DNA of 64,000 nt from Helicostylum pulchrum (taxonomy: Eukaryota; Mucoromycota; Mucoromycetes; Mucorales; Mucoraceae), in contig JAIXMO010000007.1 of assembly GCA_025677825.1 (NCBI GenBank), positions 620,001-684,000 of the forward strand, in the 5' to 3' direction. Shown piece by piece: positions 1-14,200 of the stretch. How positions within the stretch are numbered: the stretch's first letter is position 1; each line of letters starts with the position of its first letter. The notes under the pieces are model-generated. The model ran no database searches. It was not told where the DNA came from and saw only the letters and a program-made list of their open reading frames with translations. Both the position numbers and the translations under genes were made by a program.

Positions 1-1370
1 GACCTGAACGATGGACATAAGATTCGGGATCCTTGGGGGGTTGACAGTTGATAACTAAATCGACTTGAGGGATATCCAAACCACGAGCAAGAACATCGGT
101 ACAGACAATACACTTGTATTTACCTTCACGGAAAGCCTTCATGGTAGATTCACGAGAGGATTGAGCAATATCACCATGTAAAACAGCAGCATCTTGCTTG
201 ATCTTTTCATGAGAGCCTAATTCGTTAGCATCGGCTTTGGTGGCACAGAAAATAACGGTTAAACCACTACGACCATAGACGTTTACAACATCACCAATAA
301 TATCAGCACGGGTATGGTAAGAAGATGGCATAGCAATATGACGAATGTTAGTGTTGGTTCTGTTCTTGGCGTTACCGATTAAATCAATACGTTCATAATC
401 TTCCTTGAGGAAACGCTTGATGGTCTCCATGACAGATTCAGGAACAGTAGCAGAGAATAACAAAGTTTGATAATCACGGGTAGCCTTTTGTTCTTGAATA
501 GAAGATAATAAGTTGAACATATCTTCCTCGAAACCACGAGCATCCAACATCTCATCGGCTTCATCTAAAATGATGAACTTGAGATCACTTAATTTCATGT
601 TACCAAACTTGATATGATCGAGGATACGACCGGGAGTACCGACAACGACATCAACACCGTCACGGAAAACAGAGGTTTGCTCGTTATAAGGGACACCACC
701 ATATACAGGTAAGGTCTTGAGTCTGTTACCAGATAATTGTTCGAAATCACCACAGACTTGCTTGGCTAAATCACGAGTAGGACAAAGAACAAGAACACGA
801 GGGGATCTACCACGACGTTCCTTATATTCGGTATCAAGAGATAATCTTTCAATGACAGGTAAAGCAAAGGCAAGAGTCTTACCGGTACCAGTACGAGCAC
901 GAGCTAAAACATCATTACCTTCATAAATAAGATCAAAAGTAGCAGCTTGGATATCGAAAAGAGACTTGATACCCTTTGCGTTCAAGTTATCAATAGTATT
1001 TTGAGAGATACGGAAGTTTGAAAGACGCAAGTTCTCAGGAATTTCATCACCGATTTCCTTTTCTTCAATTACCTTACGCTTCTTGTTATCAGGTTCAGCA
1101 ATAACAGGAGATTCCTCGACTTTAACTTCTTTAGTCTCAGCAACTTCTTCAGCCTTGGTCTCAGCAACAACAACCTCCTTGGTCTTTACTTCTTCAGAAG
1201 ACTTTTCTTCTCTATCTCTCTTGCGAGAAGACTTTTCCTTCTTCTCCTTCTTTTCTTTTCTTTCCTTCTTCTCGGGACGGACTATTATAAGTAATGTGTA
1301 AGTATATATGTGTTAAGCTTAATATTGTTATTGTTATCGTACCTTCTTTATGTTCAACAGTACTAGGCAT
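1..1370 (-). CDS. DEAD-box RNA helicase of the DDX21/DDX50 type (partial, C-terminus outside window)
   Basis: ATP-dependent RNA helicase, expected in the nucleolus in rRNA processing. Visible in order: a short N-terminal exon (1370-1343), an intron (1342-1282), a Lys/Glu-rich low-complexity head, a Q-motif-like FDIQAATF, Walker A ARTGTGKT, TRDLAKQ, VGTPGRI, the DEAD box (ILDEADEML), FSATVPES, the helicase-C segment with IFCATKADA, and ARGLDIPQVDLVI. The reading frame runs off the window edge at YVHRSG, so the end of motif VI and the C-terminal GUCT domain expected in this subfamily are not visible. The subfamily is inferred from the string around ARGLDIP followed by PPKDPESY and from NAKNRTNTNIRHIA, which resemble DDX21/DDX50 more than DBP2 or eIF4A. 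Start: the first ATG, giving MPSTVEHKE and a clean splice into RPEKK. Confidence 0.93.
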
Positions 1371-3555
1371 CTTTAAATATTTTTCTTTTTATGATCAAGA
1401 TCCTTAGAAGTATACTTTTTTAAAAAAAATAATAAAAAATTAAGCTAAATATTGTACAGAAAAAAAAAAAAAAAAAAAAGTGACGGCTATAAAAAAATGT
1501 CACACTATCAAGTCTCAGTTATAGGTGTTACATTCTGTTTTCTAATTGTTCTGCACCAATGAAAAATATCATGTTATCTTACTTGATAAGTTTTCTTTTC
1601 ATTTTAAAAGAAGCCCAATTAAAAAATAAAAAGATGTTTTGCACAGAAGACTGCAGAAAAAAAATAGCACAAAGTAAAAAAATAGCTTTCTTCGAATGAA
1701 TTAAAAAGTGCTGTACTTCAAAAAAAAAAGCTTATTTTGTTTCTCTCTTTCTAAACAATCAGTGTGAAACAGTGCGATGTTTTAGAAAAATAAAACTATT
1801 CAAGTGATCGGACAGGGCGGGCCGATAATGACAATCACGGGGAATCCCTTTTTTTTTTGGGATATATATTATGGAGAATCCTTGATGCATACACGTTCAG
1901 GCGAAAAAGAGTAAAAAAAAAGAACTTCTTGCATGAAACAAGTGTAGATAAATACAAAAATGATTTATTAGATCACTCTTGATAAAATAGCGTCTATTCA
2001 CTCATGTAACCTATTTATTCCATCCTTTTTTTTTTAGAATAAATCACTTTTTATTTCTCTTTTTTATATTTTACTATGTAGGGAAACGCTGTTTTATCAT
2101 CGACTTTGTCAGACTTTTGGAGTGAGTTTAGGTCGAGTTATCTGTATTATGTCAAACTGATCATTTTTACTACAGAAGCGCCACATCTCAGCTGTTGATA
2201 AAGAGTCCTGCTTTTTTTCATTATTTCATTTTAATCATGTCTACTGAAAACCAGCTTAGTATAACAGTTAGGGAAGGAATAATTGTTCCGTCAACTGTAA
2301 CGGTACCTGCAGGCAAGGCAAATGATGAGACGGTGGTGTCGATTCTTTTCTGGATAAACACATCCCTCTCAATCATGGCGTTACGTGGACCTAGGAGATT
2401 GTTCTTCGATTCTCTTCGATCGAAGATTCTTATAAAAGACTGCGCAAAAAACTTATATTATCATTTCAGAAAATATCAGAAAATATCAGTGCTGAAGAGG
2501 TATGTGAATAACAAAATATCGTACTCTTGAACGATCAAGGCCATCTTACTTCTTTTTTTTTTCTGAATATATAAGATACTGATATCGCTCTGTTTTCCTC
2601 CCAGTCCTCATATGAAACTGGCGACGTTTCATGTCATTATTTATGTAAACTAGGGTCTGTCTGAACTTGACCATTGGATATCGTGGATAACGACTATTTG
2701 CTTTGGTTGCTAATACTCAGCTATTGGTCACCATCAACAACCTTATAGAAAATTGCTTGATAATGGCAGAGATATTTCAAGCAGACATTGAAGCCATTGA
2801 AGTGAAGACAAACTCCTAAAAGACAAACTACGTGTCCTGTAATAATAAAGCGTCAACTGCATGTTTGAATTAAACATGCGAAAATTTCAGCGTGAAACAG
2901 GTAATACTTATTTTTCACGTTTCATATCATTTCATAAGACATGTCGGTCACCTTACTCCGTATGACCATGGGCTTGGGCAAAGGTATCTATTTTTTAACG
3001 AGCAGCCACTTACCTCTTACAAAACGTATATGGATACTTGGTGATTTTATAATTTTAAGGTATGTTGCTAAATATGCTGCATATAAATAATTAGTAATAC
3101 TTTTAATCCTATCGATTCTTAGGGCGAGATTTGCCTTTGCTAGAAATGTGGGGTATTTTTTTTTTAGCTAGTTGTTTTCAATTAAAAAGCGCTTTTTGTG
3201 CTGAAAATAAAAATTATTTTTTTGTACCTTTTTTCATTTTGTAGCAAGTCCAAAAGCGTGCTTTTGCAACATGTAGGGTCATCGGCTTATTTTATTTTCC
3301 GGAATTAGCAAAACATTGCTTGTGGCACTTTATTTCTTAGTTTCTTGAGGCCTATTTAAGTCACGTGTATACAGGAACAAATAGAGTAATAAGAAGCCTG
3401 TTTTTTATTTTGCAGCTGCGAGCTGATTGAAATTGGCAAGTCAATGCGTTTTAAAAAAAAAGTATTAAAGGTATACATCTTTTATTATTATTATTAAAGG
3501 GTAATTGGGGGGGGGATAATTTGTATTATATATGGGTTTGATATAAGAGGTTCTG
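1371..3555. other. Long gene-poor intergenic region
   Basis: About 2.2 kb upstream of the helicase with no convincing gene. It holds several poly-A and poly-T runs (for example near 1460-1480) and short unconserved frames. One plus-strand frame at 2195-2530 (111 codons) has a plausible inner start at about 2237 (MSTENQLSITVREG). It resembles nothing I recognise, has no splice-supported extension and its tail reads as AT-rich noise. It may be decayed transposon or gene debris. Confidence 0.4.
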
Positions 3556-3900
3556 TCATCTTTTACGTTTTTTATTAATTGAATCAAGTGGAGGTAATTG
3601 TCGATTGTCAAACTGTAAAGGAGAAGATAGGTTATGAATGGACGGTAACCTATCATCGGCGGGCATTGAGTCTAATATTGTCTTGAGCATATCTTCGATT
3701 GTCTTTAATCTATCTTCTATGGCCTCTAAGGCTAATTTGCCAGTGCGTTTGTTATCTTGCATTATTGGATAAGTACATTCTACAACTGACTTTTGACAAT
3801 TTCGGCAGGGTTGTTCTCCATTGCATTTTGTCTTTTTTCGTCGACATTCGCTGCATGCGCTTACAATCTTTGCTCGTTTTTTTCGAGGTTCAGTATTCAT
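3556..3900 (-). CDS. Small Zn2Cys6 (GAL4-type) transcription factor, 114 aa
   Basis: Single-exon gene for a fungal binuclear-zinc DNA-binding protein. Residues about 16-43 carry all six cysteines in the order C-x2-C-x6-C-x5-C-x2-C-x6-C (CSEC ... CNGEQPC ... C), preceded by a basic stretch RKKRAK. A short heptad-like helix follows (ALEAIEDRLKTIEDMLKTIL, about residues 58-77) and could act as a dimerisation coiled coil. The protein ends in KKRKR, a possible nuclear signal. It lacks the large middle-homology domain of most family members, so it is a minimal DNA-binding plus dimerisation unit. The next gene-like element on the same strand is a broken transposon gene. Target genes cannot be inferred. 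Confidence 0.85.
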   Translation of the reverse strand: MNTEPRKKRAKIVSACSECRRKKTKCNGEQPCRNCQKSVVECTYPIMQDNKRTGKLALEAIEDRLKTIEDMLKTILDSMPADDRLPSIHNLSSPLQFDNRQLPPLDSINKKRKR

Positions 3901-4128
3901 ACAAGAAGAGAAAGAAAAAAAAAAGAGTGTGAGAGAGAGAGTAAAATAAAAAAATAAAAAAGAGTAGAAAGAAGCGAAAGCCGGAAAAAGATAAAAAGTG
4001 AGTTGTTGTTGTCGAGAAATGCTAAATGCTCCCTAAAAAAGGCGGTCACAGTTAGTACTATGAAATGGAACATTGACATTCATTTCTTACTACGTTGGTT
4101 GCCGACCAACTCTTACATTAAAGAAGGT

Positions 4129-4846
4129 TTATGTTTTAATGATGTAATCTTCAGTGCTTGCTCGACTGATTTTATCATTAAACGGCGATGGCTCAGCTCC
4201 AAATAGCAAGGTACTTAGACCAACGACACCAATAGCAAGGGCCGATAGTGCATCCCTTGACTTGATGGCACGTTTATAGTGCACAGAAACACAAAGAGGG
4301 TTGGTGCACCAAAACGATCCTTTGGAAGTCCTGTTGAATTTTTGATCGCCTTTTACAACTTGATGTACCGGATGAGCCAACTTCGAAAAACAGTATAGAC
4401 AAGTTTATTTCATTCGTAATACAGACAGTTGTAGCTTCACCATGAATATCCTCTTTCCAGCGTCCACCATACCTTCGAAAACCTTTGATTCTGGAACCAA
4501 CGCCAGTTCCTTTATCCCCGATAAACATTATCAATTTCGGTGGCTTCTTACTCTTGCCTACGTAGAGGGTATTACTGTATGTTTTCAACATTTTAATTAG
4601 ACTTAAGATATTACCTTTTCCTTTTGCCAAACTTTTCCTTTCTTTTCTGCAAAGTTTATGCGAATCTAGAGCTATATCCGTCTCAGTACCAGTGGCCTTA
4701 TTATGTGTAACAGTAGTCCGGTTTATACCATTCGAATCCAAAGCCTTGAACAAAGAGTTCTGCACAGGATGAGATTGCAGGCTCTGTGTAGTGGGACCGC
4801 GACTACCAAAGTTGTGGCTATGTATAAGTTTCAAGTGTTGAAGCAT
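4129..4846 (-). pseudogene. Degenerate TnpB/Fanzor-like (RuvC + zinc ribbon) transposon gene, copy A
   Basis: Two overlapping minus-strand frames together read as the C-terminal half of an OrfB/TnpB-like nuclease. Frame 1 (4846-4274) contains PKLIMFIGDKGTGVGSRIKG, RRYGGRWK and then TNE, which fits the RuvC-II glutamate context. Frame 2 (4380-4129) contains LAHPVH, the second zinc-ribbon half (FWCTNPLCVS) and SRDALSALAIG, which fits the RuvC-III aspartate context. The first CxxC of the ribbon (TCLYC) is present, but only in the shifted frame just after TNE. A small deletion there therefore breaks the gene. A second copy lies near 55.5-57.3 kb and shares GSRIKG and LSALAIG. No intact nuclease can be made from this locus. 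The RuvC assignment is inference from motif order. Confidence 0.7.
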
Positions 4847-5426
4847 TCAGGGCGAACGGTTGTTGTCTAAATCGGGACTACAATCATCTGTTTAAGAGCA
4901 GAGTTTCCTACTGTTTTTGGGAATCTATTAATGGAAACACAAATTTAGAGCCGTTATACAAAAAAAGACTTCTTGAAACCCATAAAGTCAATTCCAAATT
5001 AAATATTTTTTGAAGATGACCTGTTTAGACAACTCTTTCTGCAACAACAACAAAAAGCCATCAAAGGCCTATCCGTTAACATTTTTTTTTTTGGTGTAGA
5101 TTCTGCTCGGAAATAACCATATAATTAGGAGCTTTTTTATGATTCCGTTTCAGGCCATCTTAATTGTTACTCTATTTATGGGTTAAATTACGTATCATTG
5201 TAATTAAATATATATAAATCTTTAATCTTTAAAGTAGTACATTCATTCTAAACAAGCGGAAGAAAAATAGAGTTTGAAATAATCATTATCATGCACAAAA
5301 AAACGTAGCATTCCAAGTGTATCGTTTTTTTTAAAAAAAATATACGCAATTCTTTTTTTTTCTCCCGTCAATTTTTCAATCTTTCTTTCTCTCTTCTTAG
5401 TTTTTTTTTAAAAAGAAAAAGAAAAA
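4847..5426. other. Intergenic region and muskelin promoter
   Basis: AT-rich DNA without a supported gene. The part nearest 4850 may be the decayed upstream end of the TnpB-like copy. The last 80 bases before the muskelin ATG are a pyrimidine-rich tract followed by an A-rich leader, a pattern seen before several genes in this window. Confidence 0.4.
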
Positions 5427-8379
<2,953 letters not shown>

Positions 8380-8448
8380 AAAAAAAAAGAATAAAAATAT
8401 TTTTTTCTTTCTTTCTTATTATTATTTTTTTATTTTATTTTTTAAAAT

Positions 8449-9104
8449 ATGGATAGAAGTTTAAAAAATCAATTGGCATTAGTGCATGGAGGATTAATGG
8501 CATTTGTTTGGTTAGCGGCGGTACCTTTTGCTGTAGGAGCTAATATTTACGCTAGAAAAAAGAACAAGAAGTGGGGGACGAAAGTACATATGATTGTTAT
8601 GGCGACAGCTGCATTTCTGCCATTTACTATCTCCGGACTAATTGGATTTATATGTGCTGGAACAATTCGATTGAAGCCGCACTCTGTAAAAAAAATATAT
8701 ATATATTATTTATTATATAAATTGTTTACATTCTTTTAATTTATACATATATGTATATATATATTTATTAGGCCATTGGTACAATATTGACGATTGGAGC
8801 ATGGATACAAGTAATTATGGGTGTTACCAATCACTGCGTGTTTCGTTATCGGTTAAAGAATAATTGTTTACCAGCTAGTCGTCCCTGGAATAACCATGCT
8901 CATATTTGGCTTGGTAGGGCTTTAATGGTATTAGCCTTGGTAAATATACCATTAGGCATGAAGATAAAAAGATTTGGGTATATTAGTTTTGGTTTATATG
9001 CTGCTTGGGTTGCGCTGTTGGCTGTTGTGTTTTCTGGCCTCACATGGATGAAGCAAGAAGGAATTCAAGTTGTTGATATTAATAATGACGAGAAAAAAAG
9101 TTAA
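8449..9104 (+). CDS. Cytochrome b561/ferric reductase-type transmembrane protein
   Basis: Two exons (8449-8685 and 8772-9104) joined in phase 0, about 190 aa. The protein has roughly five hydrophobic segments: FVWLAAVPFAVGANIYA, VMATAAFLPFTISGLIGF, IGTILTIGAWIQVIMGVTNH, ALMVLALVNIPLGM and GLYAAWVALLAVVFSGL. Histidines placed as in b561 haem ligands are seen at LVHGGLMAF, KVHMIVM, TNHCVF and NNHAHIWLGRALM. It probably carries electrons across an internal or plasma membrane. There is no DOMON or flavin domain, so the partner and substrate are unknown. It starts 70 bp after the muskelin stop on the same strand. Confidence 0.82.
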
Positions 9105-9237
9105 ATTTGCATGTGCCTAGTTGGTTGTTGTGTGTCCTTATTTAAATGGCTTATTTTAGTTTAAAAGTCAGTGCTTTTTTTTTCTCTCTCTCTTTCTTTT
9201 TTTTTCTCTTTTTTTTAAATAAATAATATAAAAAAAA

Positions 9238-10314
9238 ATGACTACAGTATTGACAGAAACAATGGTGGTGAAGCAAGAAGAGGAACGAACAATACAACTT
9301 TCAACAGTTGATATACCAAGTATAAAGGTTGTAGAAACAGAAACAGAGATAAAAAACAGAAGAGAGAAAAATCGAGACAACGATAATTCACTATATCATG
9401 TATTTCTTACATGGACACTGTATACAGTTCATTTTCTATTTATAACATATGTTGCTGTAAAGACTTTATACCGTTACATGTATACAAAATTCAATATGAT
9501 TCGATATAACCAAAGTATTCTGCAGCGTATCCAACATGATAAAACTCAACTGACAAAAATTCCACAGCACCTTTCTATTAATGTTTCACGTGAATTATTA
9601 AGTACCAGATCTTTAAAGGATTGGGAAGAGACAATGTACAACATTTCTTTCATGACTTGTTGGGCTTGGGAGTTTGGTATTAAGGAAGTATCTGTTTACG
9701 ACGCTTCAGGTGAGTTGAAAAGGGAGAGTATTTTAGTTGTGTCTTTCTAAAATTTTCTTATTACAAAAAAAAAAGGTGTCTTGAAGTCGATGTCAGTGGA
9801 CTTATATAAACAACAATCTGCAATGTTATATGAATGGATAAAGACATCTACATTTGAAGAAAAAAAGAGGCCAGGTAAAAAAAAAAGTATACTTGTATAT
9901 AGTTTGGCAGATACAATTACTTATATATATACATTATAGCCATTAAATTTACAATTTTGTCAAGTGAAAATGGAAAGCAACATATTGGAAAAGTAACACG
10001 AGAAATGGCACTTGTTAAGGATATAATTGATATGAAATTAGTGGATGAGTATATACATGGTAAATATTATATAGATATGTAAAAAGTAGCGTATTAATCT
10101 GTCTATTCATATAGTGGATACAATTTCTGACCCTGATTTGATGATTGTTTACGACGGACTTCCACATAATTACATTTCATTGGATGGCTATCCTCCTTGG
10201 CATATCCGATTAACAGAGATCACAAACTGCTCGCATTATCACCAATTGAATTATCATTTATTTTCAGAGTGCTTATATAGATTTTCAAAAGTAGAACAAC
10301 GTTTTGGTCGATAG
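9238..10314 (+). CDS. NUS1: NUS1/NgBR-type subunit of dehydrodolichyl diphosphate synthase
   Basis: Four exons (9238-9709, 9776-9874, 9940-10059, 10115-10314), about 296 aa. The N-terminal 50 residues are polar and basic, followed by a membrane segment (YHVFLTWTLYTVHFLFITYVAV). The C-terminal half is cis-prenyltransferase-like: ISFMTCWAWEFGIKEVSVYDASG, LMIVYDGLPHNYISLDGYPPWHIRLTEI and a C-terminal FSKVEQRFGR that carries the RxG motif typical of Nus1/NgBR. The catalytic aspartate motif of the active subunit is absent, as expected. Known role: the complex makes the dolichol backbone in the ER for glycosylation. The gene ends only 23 bp from the convergent gene on the other strand. Confidence 0.9.
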
Positions 10315-10337
10315 AAGAAGACCATTTTTTTATTTTA

Positions 10338-11681
10338 TTAAACTAAAAGAAATGGATAATTTTCATTTATCGCTTTTAAACGTTGACATTGCTCACACTT
10401 TTTATTCATGAGCTTTTTACATTTTTTGTGTTCTTTTACGGCTCTACAAACGATGCATAGATTTTTTTTAACGCATGTCGTTTTCACTGCTTTATTTTCC
10501 TCAAAAGTTCGGTGATTATGGTATACTTGACACCAATGACAACTTTTAGTCGTTTCAGCCAAATGTTTCATCCATTCTTGCATCCGGTATTGTTCGTCTG
10601 CCATGCTTGGTTGATTGCTTCCTTGTCGTCTACCTGAATGGCCTGATTGACCGGTTACTGGATGAAGATGAGGAGGAGGAGGAAGAGGAGGATACCCATG
10701 TTCATGTGTAGGTGGTGTAGGTTTTTCGCTTATTGATGGTAATCCCTTATCTTCTCGTTTAATTACAGATTGCTTCGATTGTCCTGCTTCTACAATACCT
10801 GACGAACGTTTGGGAGGAAGCGTTGGAGACTTTACCCTTTCTTTTAAGTGAGATTTCTCTAGTGGCTCTGGTTCATCTGTCACGTCAACTTCTTTTTCCT
10901 TTAATAATGAAAGTCCTTTCAGGGATAAATCGCCGTTAAAATAAGTGTTGGGAGCTATAGCATACTTGGAAAGCTCATGTGCAATCTTGATGGCGTTTTC
11001 CAGTGATTCGTTTGACTTTAGAGAAAGGTTGTGCTTTTGTTCAAATATTTTGATAATTGGTTGAGTATCAACTTGTGTCTTGCTTTGCTTTAAAAGAAGT
11101 GAAATGATTTGATCTCTGGCATGTGCAATCCAACTCGTGTGATCTGAAGACTTGAATAATTTTTCTATCACGTTTAAGGGTTCGAATGGGTGACGGAGTA
11201 TAACTTGATCTATAAGGATTTGAACCATACTATCAAGATGTTCTTGTATAGAGCAACCTTGAATATTCAAGTAATTACTAACTTGATATCTTAATCCTCG
11301 GTAACTATGATATATAATATCACTGTCGATATATAATTCGGAATCTGTCTTCTTTAAGACCTCTTTTAGTTCTGAACATGTTTCGTTGGATTCTTTTATC
11401 GATAGGTTTAATTGATGAATTTCGTCAGCAATTTTTAACTTTTGTTTATCTTCTTTTTCAGTAGTAACTATATAATTGTTTGCTAATTGTTCACACTTGT
11501 CACAAAATTCCTGGTTTAGCTGTTTCATTCGTTCTTGAATACTGACAGTACTATCCTTTACTTTAAATTCAAACGTTGGTTCATATTTACGAATAAAAAC
11601 AAGGTTGCTCTTCTTTCTTTCGTCATACTCTTTTTGTTGATAGTCTAGATTGTTATTATCGTTAGATTGCTTAGATTCATT

Positions 11682-11757
<76 letters not shown>

Positions 11758-12634
11758 TTTAGATCGTTATCACTGCACGGATGCGATCCTTCCTCGTGGA
11801 GTGGTAGATTAAAGTCCTTGTGTTCGTTTTTCTTGGGTGGATTAGGAGGTAAACTAGTTCTCCATTTGTCTTTGTCAGTTGTTTCACGGGTACCTAAATT
11901 GATATTTTCCTTTGGGTCTCCGTTAAAAGATCCATCGAGAACACAGCCTTCTCTAGGTGGTAGGTCTATAACTAAATATTCAGTTGATATAGAGGCATTC
12001 TTATGGTTCATAATACTGCTTTCTATCTGATGACTATCGCTTTTTCCAATTCTGTTTTTAACAAATGTAATCATTCCCGAAATATTATTTGTAAGTTCTT
12101 CTATTGGCAAATTAATATCTACACCCCTCTTTCTTTTTATATTGTTTTTCTTACTTTGCTGAATTTCAACTGGAGGCTTGGGTTTACTTTCTACCCGCAA
12201 ACGAAAAAAAAAATCAATCTCCCAGTTTTTTTATAACGTGATGAGTTTTACTGTTACCTGGATTCTTTTCTCTTGGCTCCGAATCTAGATATACTAAGGT
12301 CAATATATATATATATCTCCCTTCTTTGTACGTATTATATACATATATAGGTACAAACCTGTGTCAGTAGAGTAATCTCCTAAAACTTTTAAATCTTCTG
12401 CAGCCGAATGTTCTTTTTTTTTTATCTATGTATTAGTTTGATGGCCTTAAACATGTATTTATATATTTAGCTACCTGTAACAGAAGCAGCCAACTTTGGT
12501 GAATAATCTATTCTAGGTGATATAATATTGTTGGTAGAATCAAGTTCTTGGTTTTTACTATTTGGATTTAAAAGTGCTTTGGATGTATCTATTTCAATAT
12601 TTGAAATATTTGAAGGTGGTCCATCTACTGACAT
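10338..12634 (-). CDS. Unrecognised ~700-aa protein with acidic/threonine repeats and C-terminal cysteine cluster
   Basis: Four exons by my reading: 12634-12475, 12412-12359, 12293-12258 and 12190-10338. They start with MSVDGPPSNIS and join in frame to ESKPKPPVEIQQ. Visible regions are a basic patch NNIKRKRG, a threonine run followed by a run of about 13 Asp (from GTAGTA/ATCATC repeats, 11680-11755), a coiled-coil stretch (QLNQEFCDKCEQLANNY to ELKEVLKKTD), a globular-looking middle (HLDSMVQILIDQVILRHPFEP), a proline-rich segment (YPPLPPPPHLHP) and a C-terminal cysteine cluster. The cluster has CHWC, CVKKNLCIVC, CKK and CEQC, eight or more Cys plus several His, suggesting zinc binding. I know no named family. 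It may be Mucorales-specific. Confidence 0.8.
11678..11756. repeat. Trinucleotide repeats (ATC)n and (AGT)n inside a coding exon
   Basis: A run of ATC triplets is followed directly by a run of AGT triplets on the plus strand. In the minus-strand gene these encode poly-Asp and poly-Thr. Such tracts commonly vary in length between strains. Long open frames on the opposite strand here (poly-Ser/poly-Val) are only a by-product. Confidence 0.85.
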
Positions 12635-12769
12635 TTTTTTTTTTTATATAAAAAGTGAAAAAAAAGTGAGAGGGGGAGAAAGAAAAAGAAAAAGGATTAA
12701 AAGGACAAAAAATATTTATATTTAGTTGATTGTTACATTAACCGAGCCTCATCATACAAAACAAGATAT

Positions 12770-12838
<69 letters not shown>

Positions 12839-13206
12839 TGCTGAAATAAAAATATAAAAACAAAGCCATAAAATGATTAACAAGTGTATACGTTTTATTA
12901 TTATTTGATTTTCCCTACTAAAGAATATGGATGAGCTGTTAAACAAGCTTATATCAGTAAAAGAGGAGGGATACACAAGACATTGAGCTAGTGTAACTTA
13001 TAATACCACTTGGAAAGAAGTAATTCGAAAAAGTATCTTGTGATCAATATCATAAACAATTCTCCTGCGCCCTTTTTTTCTAAAAACAAAAAGAAAGTGT
13101 CTACGCATCTTGCATATATATTGTCTTTTTAAAGAAAAGTGTTTCTCTGTATGATTGGTATTTAAACAGTTCCTACTCTAAATCACATAGTCGTATTTGG
13201 TTATGA

Positions 13207-13241
<35 letters not shown>

Positions 13242-13329
13242 GATGAAACGGGAATTCAAAAAAAAGGGTTTTAAAAAGAGATTAAATTTTAGTTGTGTAT
13301 TTCTTTTTTTCTTTAAAAAAACTTGTATT
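12635..13329. other. Divergent intergenic region with 62-nt T homopolymer
   Basis: The region separates two divergent genes. It holds an uninterrupted T run from 12774 to 12835 (62 by my count), an A-rich track near 13215-13241 just before the next gene, and no supported gene. A 19-codon plus-strand frame at about 12927 (MDELLNKLISVKEEGYTRH) is noted but unsupported. Confidence 0.7.
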
Positions 13330-14200
13330 ATGTCTGAAATTTCAATGAAGCGTGGATTGGGTACACCATTAACTTACTCCAAGGAAAAGTTAATTAAGCT
13401 ATACGGAATAGATATTTTTGCCGCAATTTCATCTTCAGCCTTGGTAACTCCCTTTATCGCTGTAGTTGACAGGTAAAATGCATCATCTTTTCGTTACTAC
13501 CACACCGTACTCAATTCTTTTTTTTTAAAGATCTATTATAGAAAATTTGAACGGTAAAAGACCTTTATCAGAAGGCATTAAATACGGCTTTCGGTCTATT
13601 GTGTCTCACCCATTCAAGTTTACACTCTCTCCTCAATTCCGATTGGTACTTGGTCTTTACTTTTCTACTTATGCTACTGCTAATATTGTAGATACCACAT
13701 GTGAACAATATTCTGTTGATCCATCAAAGTCCTCCATGTATAAGTTTATGGCTACCACTGTTATCAATATGTCCCTGTGTATTTATAAGGATAAGGCTTT
13801 TGCTCGTATGTTTGGTGTCGCTGCTAGTCACTCAATGCCCAAATTAACTTATTTCTTGTTCGCTGCTAGAGATTCATTGACGATTGCTGCTAGTTTTAAT
13901 GCTCCTGCTTATATCACTCCTCTGATGAGAGATAGTGATTGGAATGTATCTGAAAAGACCATGAGTACTGTTGCTCAGTTACTATGTCCTGCTGTTGCTC
14001 AAATATTTAGTACACCAGTTCATTTATATGCTTTGGATCTGTACAATAGACCTGGAGCTACTGGTACAATGAGAACTCAATTGATTAGAAAAGAGTATCT
14101 TAAGAGTACATTGGCTAGAATTGGTCGAATTGGTCCTGCTTTTGGTGTTGGTGGCGTGGGAAATTCTTACGCTAGAAGTCTTCGTAATAATGTATTATAA
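13330..14200 (+). CDS. Conserved-looking fungal mitochondrial carrier-like membrane protein
   Basis: Two exons (13330-13472 and 13531-14200), about 270 aa. I chose the ATG at 13330 (MSEISMKRGLGTPL). The in-frame upstream ATG at 13243 would add a Lys- and Phe-rich leader read from the A-rich 5' flank. The protein has several moderately hydrophobic helices (DIFAAISSSALVTPFIAVVD, LVLGLYFSTYATANIVDTT, ATTVINMSLCIY, LTYFLFAARDSLTIAASF, VAQLLCPAVAQIFSTPVHLYALDLY) with glycine- and arginine-rich ends. The pattern TPFIAVVDR ... GKRPL ... FRSIVSHP recalls a diverged mitochondrial carrier fold. That assignment is weak, and substrate and exact location are unknown. Confidence 0.85.

Noticed and set aside
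1083..1301. Ser/Phe-rich plus-strand frame
   Set aside because: Antisense of the Lys/Glu-rich head of the DDX21-type helicase.
11650..12030. Plus-strand frame with poly-Ser and poly-Val
   Set aside because: Antisense reading of the Asp/Thr repeats of the large minus-strand gene; no start context or splice support.
12752..12976. Minus-strand frame ending in a long Lys run
   Set aside because: The Lys residues are only the 62-nt homopolymer; the rest resembles AT-rich noise.
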